Source: Lachnospiraceae bacterium
Lineage (GTDB): Bacteria; Bacillota; Clostridia; Lachnospirales; Lachnospiraceae
Length of the DNA: 18,510 bases
Direction of reading: 5' to 3'
NCBI GenBank assembly: GCA_009774345.1
Contig: VSNR01000087.1
Coordinates: 1-18,510 of the forward strand
Position numbers and translations under genes: made by a program. Shown here in pieces: positions 6,941 through 15,400 of this stretch (the first letter of the stretch is position 1; each line of letters starts with the position of its first letter). Below the pieces are notes generated by a model. That model was not told where the DNA came from, searched no databases, and saw only the letters and a program-made list of their open reading frames with translations.

Positions 6941-8245
6941 CTAAAACTCCCGGACTTCATCAAACCACTCCTCCCACTTTTGGGCAGAAATATCCAAATC
7001 CACCCCTTGGGCAAACTGCAAAATGGCAGTGTAGACATCCTCCCGCTCTGTTGTCTCGATACCATCGAGCCGGTTGATCTTTTCGATAAATTCTGTGACT
7101 GCCTGATGCACCGCCTCCTCTGTCTGTGCCTTTCTGATCTGGTTAAAACAGCTCTTATATGCCCTTGCCGCCTTCTTTGCAAGCTTTTCTTCCCATTCTG
7201 AAAACGGAATCCCGTACTCCGTTTCAAACCAGATCTTCCTGCGCAGTTTGGAGACACCAGAATACTCCTCCATCTGCCGTTCCTTTTTCATCTGCCGAAG
7301 TTCTGCCCTCAATGTCCTGCCAGCAGTTTCCTCAATATTATAGCCGAGAAAGTACGTTAAATGCTCCCAGCTATGCAGGTTCGGCATCCTCTCCAAATCT
7401 GGAACATACCGGAGAGCAATGCTTTCAAGCTGCCTTAATTCTGCCAAAGCGTCCAAATTGGTCAGATTTCCGTATAAAGACAGAGATTTTAAATTTTCAA
7501 ACTGCAACAGACTTTTGCAGTCAAAAGCTGCCTTCTCAGGACTGTTATAAATACACAGTGCAGACGCCTGCGCTAAAACCGGAAAAACAGGAAGCCGGCA
7601 AATGAGATTTTCTTTTGGATAATCCGGCGTAAATTCCATATACGGCATTTGATCGCACTTTATGATGTCAAAATTCTCTAACGCGCCCGCAAGGGTGAGC
7701 TCTCGTATATTTCCTCCTACGAAAATCTCGAGTTTGCAATCTGTGTCAGTTGGAAGTGTCCTCTTCCCCTGTGCGTGGGGCTGTACAATTGAGTAGGGAA
7801 GAGCATCTTCCCCTACTCGCGCGCCGGCACCCGTCAGCTTTTGCTGACAAATTTCATCTGGGTGCCCGTGTGCATAAATACACAGGTGCGTAATATTCGC
7901 ATCTGCAAGCCCGACACACATACCAGTATGAGGGAACCATTGGAATTGCTCGATTTTTCTTTTCTTAGACCATTCAATAAAACCTGTGTCATTGCCTGAA
8001 TAATAGAACCACCTTGGCCAGTCACCATACGGATATTCCGCTTTCTTCTCCTCACCGTATCCTGTATAAAACGCATTAAAAGCATTCCAGTCAATCACAC
8101 TGTCCGGCTCCACCCAGACATCATATTTTCCCTCGGAAAGCCCTTTTGTTCCAATCGAAAAAGAACCCTGTCCTGCCGGAATCATCACCTTGTGGCTGTC
8201 TTTGCCTGTCAATGAAATCACATATTCCCGATCTCCTATACTCAT
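6941..8245 (-). CDS. LRR-containing protein of unknown function with an in-frame palindromic element
   Basis: This 434-residue protein has an N-terminal beta-rich part (about 1-120: VMIPAGQGSFSIG, then WVEPDSVIDWNAFNAF and WPRWFYYSG), a short leucine-rich region (about 255-320: LKSLSLYGNLTNLDALAELRQLESIAL), and a helical C-terminus with KIWFETEYGIPFSEWEEKL. It lacks a signal peptide, so it is probably cytosolic. Residues about 124-160 (AHGHPDEICQQKLTGAGARV onward to HAQGKR) are encoded by folded repeat copy B and are foreign to the rest, yet the frame is kept. The ATG at 8245 is preferred over 8251 because AAAGGGG is 7-8 bases before it; at 8251 the site would touch the start. A -10 TATAAT lies about 50 bases upstream. 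No function can be assigned. Confidence 0.7.
   Translation of the reverse strand: MSIGDREYVISLTGKDSHKVMIPAGQGSFSIGTKGLSEGKYDVWVEPDSVIDWNAFNAFYTGYGEEKKAEYPYGDWPRWFYYSGNDTGFIEWSKKRKIEQFQWFPHTGMCVGLADANITHLCIYAHGHPDEICQQKLTGAGARVGEDALPYSIVQPHAQGKRTLPTDTDCKLEIFVGGNIRELTLAGALENFDIIKCDQMPYMEFTPDYPKENLICRLPVFPVLAQASALCIYNSPEKAAFDCKSLLQFENLKSLSLYGNLTNLDALAELRQLESIALRYVPDLERMPNLHSWEHLTYFLGYNIEETAGRTLRAELRQMKKERQMEEYSGVSKLRRKIWFETEYGIPFSEWEEKLAKKAARAYKSCFNQIRKAQTEEAVHQAVTEFIEKINRLDGIETTEREDVYTAILQFAQGVDLDISAQKWEEWFDEVREF
7766..7878 (-). repeat. Folded palindromic element, copy B (inside a coding region)
   Basis: This is the second copy of the element at 3996-4105. On the minus strand it shows GGCACCC pairing with GGGTGCC around GTCAGC-AAAA-GCTGAC; GAGTAGGGGAAGA-TGC-TCTTCCCTACTC (12 bp plus one bulge); and CCCC-ACGCACA-GGGG at 7766-7780. 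The last hairpin has different bases from copy A but the same shape. It encodes about 37 residues within the LRR-containing protein without a stop. Identity is high only over 7791-7878. Confidence 0.85.
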
Positions 8246-8293
8246 CCCCATACCCCTTTCATGATCTACTTCTGCAAAAACAATTGTTGGTTC

Positions 8294-8322
8294 ATTATAT
8301 CATAGATGTAGCGCTTTTGCCA
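8294..8322 (-). promoter_or_regulatory. Promoter of the LRR-containing protein gene
   Basis: TATAAT (8294-8299) preceded by TGA forms an extended -10; TGGCAA (8317-8322) sits 17 bases upstream as a weak -35. It overlaps the region of the divergent HAD promoter. Confidence 0.6.
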
Positions 8323-8328
8323 GAATTG

Positions 8329-8337
8329 TGTTATACT
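8329..8337 (+). promoter_or_regulatory. Extended -10 promoter of the HAD gene
   Basis: TGtTATACT is an extended -10 about 30 bases before the HAD gene; the -35 position (tagcgc) is poor. Its upstream half overlaps the -35 of the divergent promoter, so the two may compete. Confidence 0.5.
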
Positions 8338-8366
8338 AACTAAAACTACGGAGGGTGCTATGAACA

Positions 8367-9074
8367 ATGAGTAAATACGGTTATCAGGTTGGTAAAATCT
8401 CTATGAAACAACAGACAGTCCATTTTGACAAAATTAAAGCCGTGATTTTTGATATGGATGGGGTCATTTTTGACTCCGAGCAGGCTGTTTACCAGTGCTG
8501 GCAGGAACTTGCCAGGACACACCATCTCGCAGATCTTGACACCGCATACTACAAATGCATCGGGGTAAATTCTCAGATGTGCCGGCAGGTTTTTATGGCG
8601 CATTTCGGTGCAGATTTTCCTTATGATGACTATACGGCTGAGGTTTCCAGCATGTACCATGCCAAATACGACCACGGGCGCCTGCCGCTCAAGCCGGGCG
8701 TGAAGGAGCTTTTGTCTTATTTAAAAAAGAAGTCGTTTCAGACCGCCATCGCCTCCTCCACCCGGACAAGCGTCGTCGAACAGCAGATTGCAGACGCCGG
8801 GCTGCGCGCGTATTTTGACATCATTGTCGGCGGAGACATGGTTGAGAAGAGCAAGCCAGAGCCGGATATTTTCTTAAAAGCCGCAGATCTGTTGCATGTA
8901 CTGCCAAAGGACGCTTATGTCATTGAGGATTCTTTTAACGGAATCCGCGCGGCATCTTCGGCGGGCATGATTCCGGTCATGGTGCCGGACATGATGGCAC
9001 CCGACGAGGAAATGCAGCAGAAGGCCCGTTATATTGTTAAAGACTTATTCGAAGTAAAGAAATTACTGGGTTAA
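8367..9074 (+). CDS. HAD superfamily hydrolase, beta-phosphoglucomutase-like
   Basis: This 235-residue cytosolic phosphatase or phosphomutase has all four HAD motifs: D29 and D31 in VIFDMDGVIFDSE (nucleophile and acid/base), S130 in TAIASST, K163 in EKSKPEPDIF, and E187-D188 in VIEDSFNGIRAA for magnesium. Helical sequence between motifs I and II is a C1 cap, as in beta-phosphoglucomutase and phosphoglycolate phosphatase relatives. The substrate cannot be told. The N-terminus is about 20 residues longer than usual, so M13 (8403) is an alternative start. GGAGGG lies 13 bases from this ATG but only 4-5 from an earlier ATG at 8360 that reads MNNE and stops across the HAD start. It converges with the lipoprotein gene with 7 bases between them. 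Confidence 0.88.
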   Translation: MSKYGYQVGKISMKQQTVHFDKIKAVIFDMDGVIFDSEQAVYQCWQELARTHHLADLDTAYYKCIGVNSQMCRQVFMAHFGADFPYDDYTAEVSSMYHAKYDHGRLPLKPGVKELLSYLKKKSFQTAIASSTRTSVVEQQIADAGLRAYFDIIVGGDMVEKSKPEPDIFLKAADLLHVLPKDAYVIEDSFNGIRAASSAGMIPVMVPDMMAPDEEMQQKARYIVKDLFEVKKLLG

Positions 9075-9095
9075 ATAGTGGTTAAATAGTGGTTA
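9069..9095. repeat. 11-bp tandem repeat spanning both stop codons
   Basis: ggttaaatagt occurs twice in direct tandem, then ggtta. The first copy supplies the TAA of the HAD gene (+) and the second the TAA of the lipoprotein gene (-). It looks like a slippage duplication at a tight convergent junction. Confidence 0.85.
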
Positions 9096-11394
9096 GACAT
9101 TGATTCGAGAGATACCGAAACGTGCCATCCGCAAACGGCTGGACCACAAGCTCATTCGTAAAGGCGCAGTCCATTTCCTTGTCAATGCAGACGCCGTCCA
9201 CTGTGAGCGTGATGGTGCCGTCTGCATTTTCTGTAAAATCGACCACTTCACCAAAAGGCGCATAGGGCGCAGCAAAAATCATCTCATAGGGATAACTGTC
9301 GCGGTCGGCATCATAGCCGCATTTTCTGCGAAGCTGTTCTTTTGTTACCGGAAGATACAGCATCATAATGCGCTCGTATTCCTCCGCTGGAATCCAGTCA
9401 CTCTCCGTTCTGAAACTTGCTCCGGTATGGATTCGATAAAAGTCTTCAAACAGACACGGCACTAAAATATCCTCCACTGTGCTGCTGTCCCAGCTTGTCA
9501 CAAACGCATCATAGTCTGCAAAGCGGATGCCGGCTACATACTTTTCGGTCAGTGCTCTGCACGCATCTGAGAGCGGCTTCACGCGCAGATATTGATTTGC
9601 ATCAGAATGAATGATATCCTCCTTATAGGTATAGATCAAATACCCTTTGGGCGTGTAGGTGATCTTAGCAATATCACTCACCAGCGTATTTTTAATATAC
9701 GGCATACCGCCTTCCCGCCAGTCCACACCCACATAGTAAGTCTGCAAATTTCCCGCTCGGTGAATAAAGGTGCGCACACCAAGCAGCCCGTCACTGTGTA
9801 CTTCAAAGATGGTGACAGCGGCGTCCTGCATCTGTGTGTACGCCTGATAAAACGCCTCCACCTCCTCAAAATTTTCCATGCTGATGCCGTCTGCCATGCT
9901 AACATAGCCTGCTTTTCCCAAAAGTCTCACCGTCTCGCGGCAGTCCTCTGCGCTAAAATTCCCGATATTGGAAGCATAAGATGTACCCTGCACAAATTCC
10001 TTATTTTGGTATTGCTGGCTGAGCAGTTCAGCGGCTGTCAAAATCGTATTTTGCAGTTCATTTTGCTCTGCTTCTGTGAGCAGACAGTCCTCCGCGTGCG
10101 GGAGATACCACAGCGTTTCGTCCGATCGCGCCTTCGGATGCTGCTCCCCATAAATCGCCTCCCACTCGCTCTCTGTCAGGCGTTCAGTGCGCCACCATGA
10201 CTCATACGTTTCATCGAGCATTCTGTTCGATACATACTGAAACGCACCGTTTTCCAGCAAACGGATCGTAACTTCATGCGCAAAAGCCCTTGCCGTATGT
10301 TCATATGGAAATACCGCATTGACGGTCATTGTGAGCGTTCCATCCGCGTTTTCTGTGTATCCTGTAACCTCAGGAACGGGCTGGCTGGTGCACTCAATTT
10401 CATACAATCCTCTTGGTCTGTATGCGTACATTTTTGTTGATGGCATATATGCTGTCTGCGAGCGCAGCGCCTGGATATTGATGTTTAAAAAAGCCTGCAC
10501 TGCTGTCTCAAATTCCTTATCTGGAATCTGATAGACAAGCCCCTCATTAGGATTTTCGCCAGACACATAGGGCGACGGCGCATCATAAACCATCGGATAA
10601 AACCGGTCAAACACATCATAAAGATCCAGGCTGGCAAAATCGGTCTCATTCCAGTTGACCAGAAACAGGTTATTGCACGCATAGCCCACCGGCTGTATAT
10701 ATCTGCGGTTGAGCTCGCGGCAGCGTTCGTCCAGCGGCGCTACTCGGATGGCAGCGTATTCGGGCGCATCTGTCAGCGAGATTATATAATAATCTTCTGC
10801 AAAATAACTGCCTGCAAACAACAGATAACCGTCTTGTGTATACTGCCACAGATCCGCATGATACTTCACAGTATCTTTGACAGTAAATTCATTGTCCGGG
10901 TTCAATGGATTGTATTGATAAAAGCACCTGTCAATCTCGACGCTCCCGTCTTTGGTGTAAAATTCGTATAGCTGAAATCCTTGAAGCAGATGTTCCTGTG
11001 TGATTTGCGTCTGTGTGCCAATCACTTGTATAATTGTGAGCGATGCAGTCTGCTTTGCGCGCACCGCATCGCAAAACTGGATTACCTGCGCCGCATTGGT
11101 CAGATTGATCTGATTTTCACCGTCAACCGCCACATACCCATGTTCGCCAAGACCATTTATAATATTTCGTATGGTTTGCATAGCTTCTTTCTTCACCGTT
11201 TTATTGGAATCCGCTGCTGCTTCCTTCATGGATGCGCTGATGAGTGCGGTGATGCGCTCTGTCTTAGATTCTGCCTCCAAGGACAGTGTGCTGACATCTA
11301 ATACCAGCCTGTCTTTTTGATCGTGCTTTTTAAATGCGCATGCGTTCATTGCGATACAGACGCAAACGATTATGACAGTCAATAACCATTTCAT
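9082..11394 (-). CDS. Secreted lipoprotein with a duplicated domain of unknown function
   Basis: The 770-residue protein begins with a short basic end and a hydrophobic segment, MKWLLTVIIVCVCIAMNAC, where C19 is a probable lipidation site, although the lipobox (MNAC) is weak. The mature part has two related halves. Half 1 (about 80-415) and half 2 (about 480-768) share in order: GYVAVDG / GYVSMADG; SLTIIQV / AVTIFEV; RVAPLDERCRELNRRYI / RVKPLSDACRALTEKYV; YDVFDRFYPM / LFEDFYRI; and EVTGYTENADGTLTMTV / EVVDFTENADGTITLTV. It may belong to the DUF6070 group of clostridial lipoproteins, but that is recall only. The likely place is the outer face of the membrane. AAGGA lies about 10 bases before the ATG, and the promoter is at 11453. 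No enzyme motif is seen. Confidence 0.8.
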   Translation of the reverse strand: MKWLLTVIIVCVCIAMNACAFKKHDQKDRLVLDVSTLSLEAESKTERITALISASMKEAAADSNKTVKKEAMQTIRNIINGLGEHGYVAVDGENQINLTNAAQVIQFCDAVRAKQTASLTIIQVIGTQTQITQEHLLQGFQLYEFYTKDGSVEIDRCFYQYNPLNPDNEFTVKDTVKYHADLWQYTQDGYLLFAGSYFAEDYYIISLTDAPEYAAIRVAPLDERCRELNRRYIQPVGYACNNLFLVNWNETDFASLDLYDVFDRFYPMVYDAPSPYVSGENPNEGLVYQIPDKEFETAVQAFLNINIQALRSQTAYMPSTKMYAYRPRGLYEIECTSQPVPEVTGYTENADGTLTMTVNAVFPYEHTARAFAHEVTIRLLENGAFQYVSNRMLDETYESWWRTERLTESEWEAIYGEQHPKARSDETLWYLPHAEDCLLTEAEQNELQNTILTAAELLSQQYQNKEFVQGTSYASNIGNFSAEDCRETVRLLGKAGYVSMADGISMENFEEVEAFYQAYTQMQDAAVTIFEVHSDGLLGVRTFIHRAGNLQTYYVGVDWREGGMPYIKNTLVSDIAKITYTPKGYLIYTYKEDIIHSDANQYLRVKPLSDACRALTEKYVAGIRFADYDAFVTSWDSSTVEDILVPCLFEDFYRIHTGASFRTESDWIPAEEYERIMMLYLPVTKEQLRRKCGYDADRDSYPYEMIFAAPYAPFGEVVDFTENADGTITLTVDGVCIDKEMDCAFTNELVVQPFADGTFRYLSNQCLTTI

Positions 11395-11452
11395 GAATTT
11401 CAGTTCCTTTCACTTTCTATATTCTTTGCATGTGTCTGATAACTTTGTCCTT

Positions 11453-11461
11453 ATTGTACCA
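11453..11461 (-). promoter_or_regulatory. Extended -10 promoter of the lipoprotein gene
   Basis: TGGTACAAT on the minus strand is an extended -10 with 5 of 6 consensus bases, about 60 bases before the start codon. A second candidate lies further upstream (TTGACT, 17 bases, TAATAT). Confidence 0.55.
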
Positions 11462-11539
11462 AATCACAATACTCTTTAATATTACAACTGTAAGAATTAA
11501 AAGTCAAGATCGCAATTTAAGAACCAGCAAATTACAAAT

Positions 11540-11571
11540 AAAAGTGATACTCCTCCATAAGTATCACTTTT
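11540..11571. terminator. Bidirectional-looking terminator after the Uma2 remnant
   Basis: AAAAGTGATACT and AGTATCACTTTT form a perfect 12-bp stem with an 8-base loop, with A/T-rich runs on both sides. On the minus strand the stem is followed by TTTTATTTG, suiting the Uma2 gene that ends at 11621. Confidence 0.8.
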
Positions 11572-11620
11572 ATAAATATCACTTCTATCAATCTATACTA
11601 CAAATATTTTCTACAGTTCC

Positions 11621-11995
11621 TTACTTTGCCTTTATCGAAAATCCTTCATAAATCCCAGCAGGGATATCCTCACCAAAAGAATATTCTTCCATCGTTTCTT
11701 TTTCAAATCTATATACCATTACCATTTCTTTTATCGGATCAACAATCCAATACTCCCGAACTTCAGCAGTATGATACTTAAATAATTTTTTGAAATAGTC
11801 CATCTCTTTATTTCCTGGCGAAATAACTTCGATTATCCAATCTGGTACACCATTACATCCTTTGTCTGTAATTTTATCTTTATCACAAATAACAGATATA
11901 TCTGGCTCTACATAATTTTTATCATCCTTATTCAAAAATACAGCAACTGGAGCCGGAAGTACTTCACACTCACCATTATTTTTAATAATATAATC
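11621..11995 (-). pseudogene. Truncated Uma2 family endonuclease (DUF820)
   Basis: The frame encodes DYIIKNNGECEVLPAPVAVF, then VEPDISVICDKDKITDKGC, VPDWIIEVISPGN and VREYWIVDPIKEMVMVYRFE, unmistakable for the Uma2/DUF820 family of restriction-endonuclease-like (PD-(D/E)XK) proteins. The catalytic-side motifs EPD and EVISP are present. Uma2 proteins are usually about 180-200 residues; here only about 124 remain, because an in-frame TAG at 11996 stands just before DYIIKNN and the expected N-terminal 60 or so residues do not follow upstream. A TTG inside (11935) could start a 104-residue product, but without a Shine-Dalgarno. It is probably a decayed gene, and its function (DNA cleavage or a domesticated role) is unproven. 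Confidence 0.8.
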
Positions 11996-12360
11996 CTACT
12001 TTTCCCCACCCCGTGAAAAGTAAGCATTTATCCATTCAGTTTCCGCAATTCGCTCTGCAACGTTTGACAATTCCATCAAAATCTGCTAAAGTATATTTAC
12101 ATAAAGGTACTGCCAATAGACGGCTATTCTGAATTTAAGTAGACAAAAATAGTCGCCTTAGTTTTGCGGACTGGAGATCAACTGTATTTGTGGTTTATTT
12201 TTTATCCTTGCTTTTGATGGCGTATCCAAAACCGAAGTAGGTCAGGCATAAGCCAAGCACTGAAATCATCCTTCAATCGTCAATATCCACTCAGCCCTCC
12301 GCAGAAGGACTAGCTGCCTACCGTTATAGCAGTACCCATATGAATATTTTTTCAGAAAAT

Positions 12361-12397
12361 GTCGGACACTACAAGATAGTTTCCGGCTTTTTCTTTT
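12361..12397 (+). terminator. Orphan terminator-like hairpin
   Basis: GTCGGACACTA and TAGTTTCCGGC pair with two mismatches around a 5-base loop, followed on the plus strand by TTTTTCTTTT. No plus-strand gene precedes it, consistent with a gene having been lost here. Confidence 0.4.
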
Positions 12398-12442
12398 CCC
12401 GCTTGCCAAGGTTTATACGTTTATTTTGGTGAAATATACATT

Positions 12443-12468
12443 TTTAAAATGCCCTGCCAAAGCAGGGC
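12443..12468 (-). terminator. Terminator of the giant BspA-like gene
   Basis: GCCCTGC-TTTG-GCAGGGC (12451-12468) is a perfect 7-bp stem followed by ATTTTAAAA on the minus strand, 9 bases past the stop codon. Confidence 0.85.
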
Positions 12469-12477
12469 ACATAAACG

Positions 12478-15400
12478 TTACTGCACTTTCACGCTCTTTT
12501 GCATAGTACCTGTAAAATCCCCCTTTCCTTTGATCGTTACCTTTATTTTGTTCTTCTTCACTTCACCATAAATGGGCTGTTCGTAATCCGTTCCCTGCTT
12601 TAAAATGCCCTTGCTGTAGATGAGCGTCAGATTTCCCTGTGTTCCCTTTAATGCCGCTTTGGTGATATTCTGCGGCTTGATTGTAAATGTTGTCTTGGCT
12701 GTCATGCCTGCATAATTGCCTTTTCCGGTGATCAGCACTTCCGCGGTGCCTGCGTGGCGGTTATTTTTGTATGTAACCGTATAGTCTTTGTTTTTGACAA
12801 GCTTCTTGTTCTTGCCACTGATGGAAACAGTGACAGACGGCGCCGGGCGCTGGTATTTTCCATTGTATGTCTTTGCGGAAATGGATTTCACAGTCATGCC
12901 GGAGGTTCCCTGCGCTGCCTTGATCGTAAACGGTACGACTACTTTTCCTCTGTAAGCGCCTTTTCCGGTGACAATCACAAAGGCTGTCCCGGCATTTTTG
13001 TTGTTCTGATACTGGACTTTGTAGTCCTTGTTTTTGACAAGTTTTGCGCCGCCTGCGGTGACAACGGGTTCAGGCTTTACTGCCTTTCCAGCATTGTAGG
13101 ACACGGGCTGGATTTCGCCCACATTGCTGGGATTGATCAGCTTATCGCTGGCGACGTTGTAAAGCGATAATTTCGCTGTCATGCTGCCTGTGTAATTGCC
13201 CTTTCCTGTTACTGTCACCTGTGCGGTCTGTCCTGCTGCGCTGTAGCCTGTCAGGGTGAAATCGGTGTTGTATGACAGGCGTTTTGCTCCGTCGTAAACA
13301 TAGACGGGAAGCGATGCTGTATCTGTCCCTGTCTGTGCCGCCGCAACGCTGCCTGTTATGACTTTGAGCTTCTTTACAGGTCTGGGGCTGATGGTGTAGG
13401 TCTTTGACACACTGCCCTTGTAGATGCCGTTTCCTTTGATCGTCACAGTGGCAGTTCCCGCTTTGATGTGATCTTTGTAGAGCACTCTGTAGTCAATGCC
13501 TTCGGTGAGCGTTGTATTCTTTCCGTTTATATTGGCTGTAACTTTGATCACAGGCTCGTAGGCGGTGCCATCGTAAACTCTTGCACTAATATTTGCAATT
13601 GCCGCACTGACAGCGGAAAGCGGCGTGCGCTCTGCATCTGCAAACGCAGAATCGTCCTTATCGGCGGGGTAATTGTCGTTGTTGTCATCTTTATTGTCGT
13701 CGTCTTTATTGTCATCGTCCTTGTCGCCGTCGCCTTTATTGTCGTCATCCTTGTCGCCGTCGCCTTTGTTGTCATCGTTTGCTTTCCAACCTGCATAAAC
13801 TGTTGTGTCGGACTGGATTGTATCTTTTGCAAAGTCCCAAAAAACGGTACAGCTCTGGTCTTTGTACCAGCCGGTGAAGGTATAGCCCTCTGCCTGCGGG
13901 TCCTGCGGCTTTTCGAGCAGGCTGCCCTCTTCGATGCCTGTGCTGGTGGTGTCGGTGCCATGTCCATTCATGTTGAAAGTGACGGTGTAATAGTGCGTGA
14001 TTTCACCGGTCTCATTAACAGTCAGAGTACCGTTTTTGTAGGTAATGCTGTAATTCATGCCTGCGTCGGCGCCGGTGATGGTGATATCATAGGTTCCGGC
14101 TTGGGCGGTGTCGGTAATGTCGCAGTTGAGCACTGGCTCTTTGAGCAGCTTATCGTCACCTAAAAGTCCGGTTGTGCTGTACTGGTAGTCCTCCGCTTTT
14201 GGCAGGTCAGCACCGATTTTTACTCCTATGTCGCGCGCGGTGATGGTCAGCGGGGCTTGGGTGATCTTGAAGGGATATGATACACTACCAGTATAGTTCT
14301 TATCATCCTGTGCTACGGCAATCGTCAGTTTGTAATTTCCCGCATTAACGGGCGCTGTTGCTGATGCCGCATAAGTGCTGCCATTCATCTGCGTGCCGCT
14401 ATAGGTGTATGTCAGTTTGACGGAGCTGGTCACGTCCACATTATTTGTCTTTAACACGACTTTTGCCGTTCCTGTATAGGAGGCAGGCTTTTTGTTATAT
14501 GTGCGGTCACTGATTTTAATACCAGAAATATTTACTTCCTTCTTGTCTGTCACTTCTTTTTCCAGTACTGTCAACTGAATTTCTGCTTTCATGCTCTGCT
14601 GATACGTCACCACCAGCGTCTTTGTGCCCGCTGTGTTCATGGAAAGATCAGAGGCATTTGTCGTGAATCCAGATACCAGTATCTTCACTGTTCCATCCTT
14701 GCCGTAATATCTTACAGTCACGTCATCCGTATTGATGGTATCACCAATATAATATACGGTTTTTTCCTTCGATGCTGTAATGTGCTCTGTACCTGCTTCT
14801 GGTTTGCTGTCTTTTGCCAGCAGGATACTGTAGGAAAGCTCTGTTGGCAGATTTGTGTAGGATGCCCCAGACATATCCTGCCATTCGCCCGAAGGCAGAG
14901 GAACAGAGAGATTTAAATTACGGGCAGTGTATACCTCAGACAGCGCATCGCAGTTTTGAAGCATACCTCCAAAAGTGTTTGCTACAGTAGTTACCCGTCC
15001 CATATCAAAGCTGCTCAGATCCAAACTTGTTAAGCTCCTACAGCCATTAAACATATCTGACATATCTTGTACTTCAACAGTGTTGAAGCTGCTGATATTT
15101 AGCGTCTTTAAGTTGGTGCAGTTGCGAAACATGGCGAACATATTCTTCACATTGCGCGTGTCAAAGCTGCTTAAATCCAGACTTTCAAGGCTGCTGCATT
15201 CACTGAACAAATATTGCATACCTCCGCCATCTACTTCTATTCCCACGTTATGCGTATCAAAGCCGCTCAGATCTATTTCTGTTAAGCTTTCGCACCCGGA
15301 AAACATGCTGGACATAGATTTCACTTTTTCTGTATTGAAACTACTGACATTTAATTCTGTCAGGTTTTTACATCCGTCAAATAAACCATCCATCGCTATC

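Larger units (their letters stand above)
11996..12477. other. Gene-poor scar region with hairpins and small open frames
   Basis: No intact gene is seen in these 480 bases. At the Uma2 break point an 8-bp perfect inverted repeat, TACTTTTC/GAAAAGTA, surrounds CCCACCCCGT (11997-12022). A minus-strand peptide of 26 residues (11996-12076, starting MELSNVAERIAETEWINAYF) lies in the Uma2 frame but does not look like an Uma2 N-terminus. At 12195-12269 (minus) a 24-residue frame reads MISVLGLCLTYFGFGYAIKS, ending KDKK: one membrane segment with a basic tail, either a small membrane peptide or the end of a lost membrane protein. Composition suggests remnants of deleted genes. Confidence 0.45.

Noticed and set aside
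6473..7201. Plus-strand frame of 242 codons across AraC and LRR genes
   Set aside because: It overlaps two well-supported minus-strand genes and shows no family resemblance.
13468..14163. Long plus-strand open frame of 231 codons
   Set aside because: It is a shadow of the BspA-like gene; its Val/Ile runs come from the complement of Asp/Lys-rich codons.
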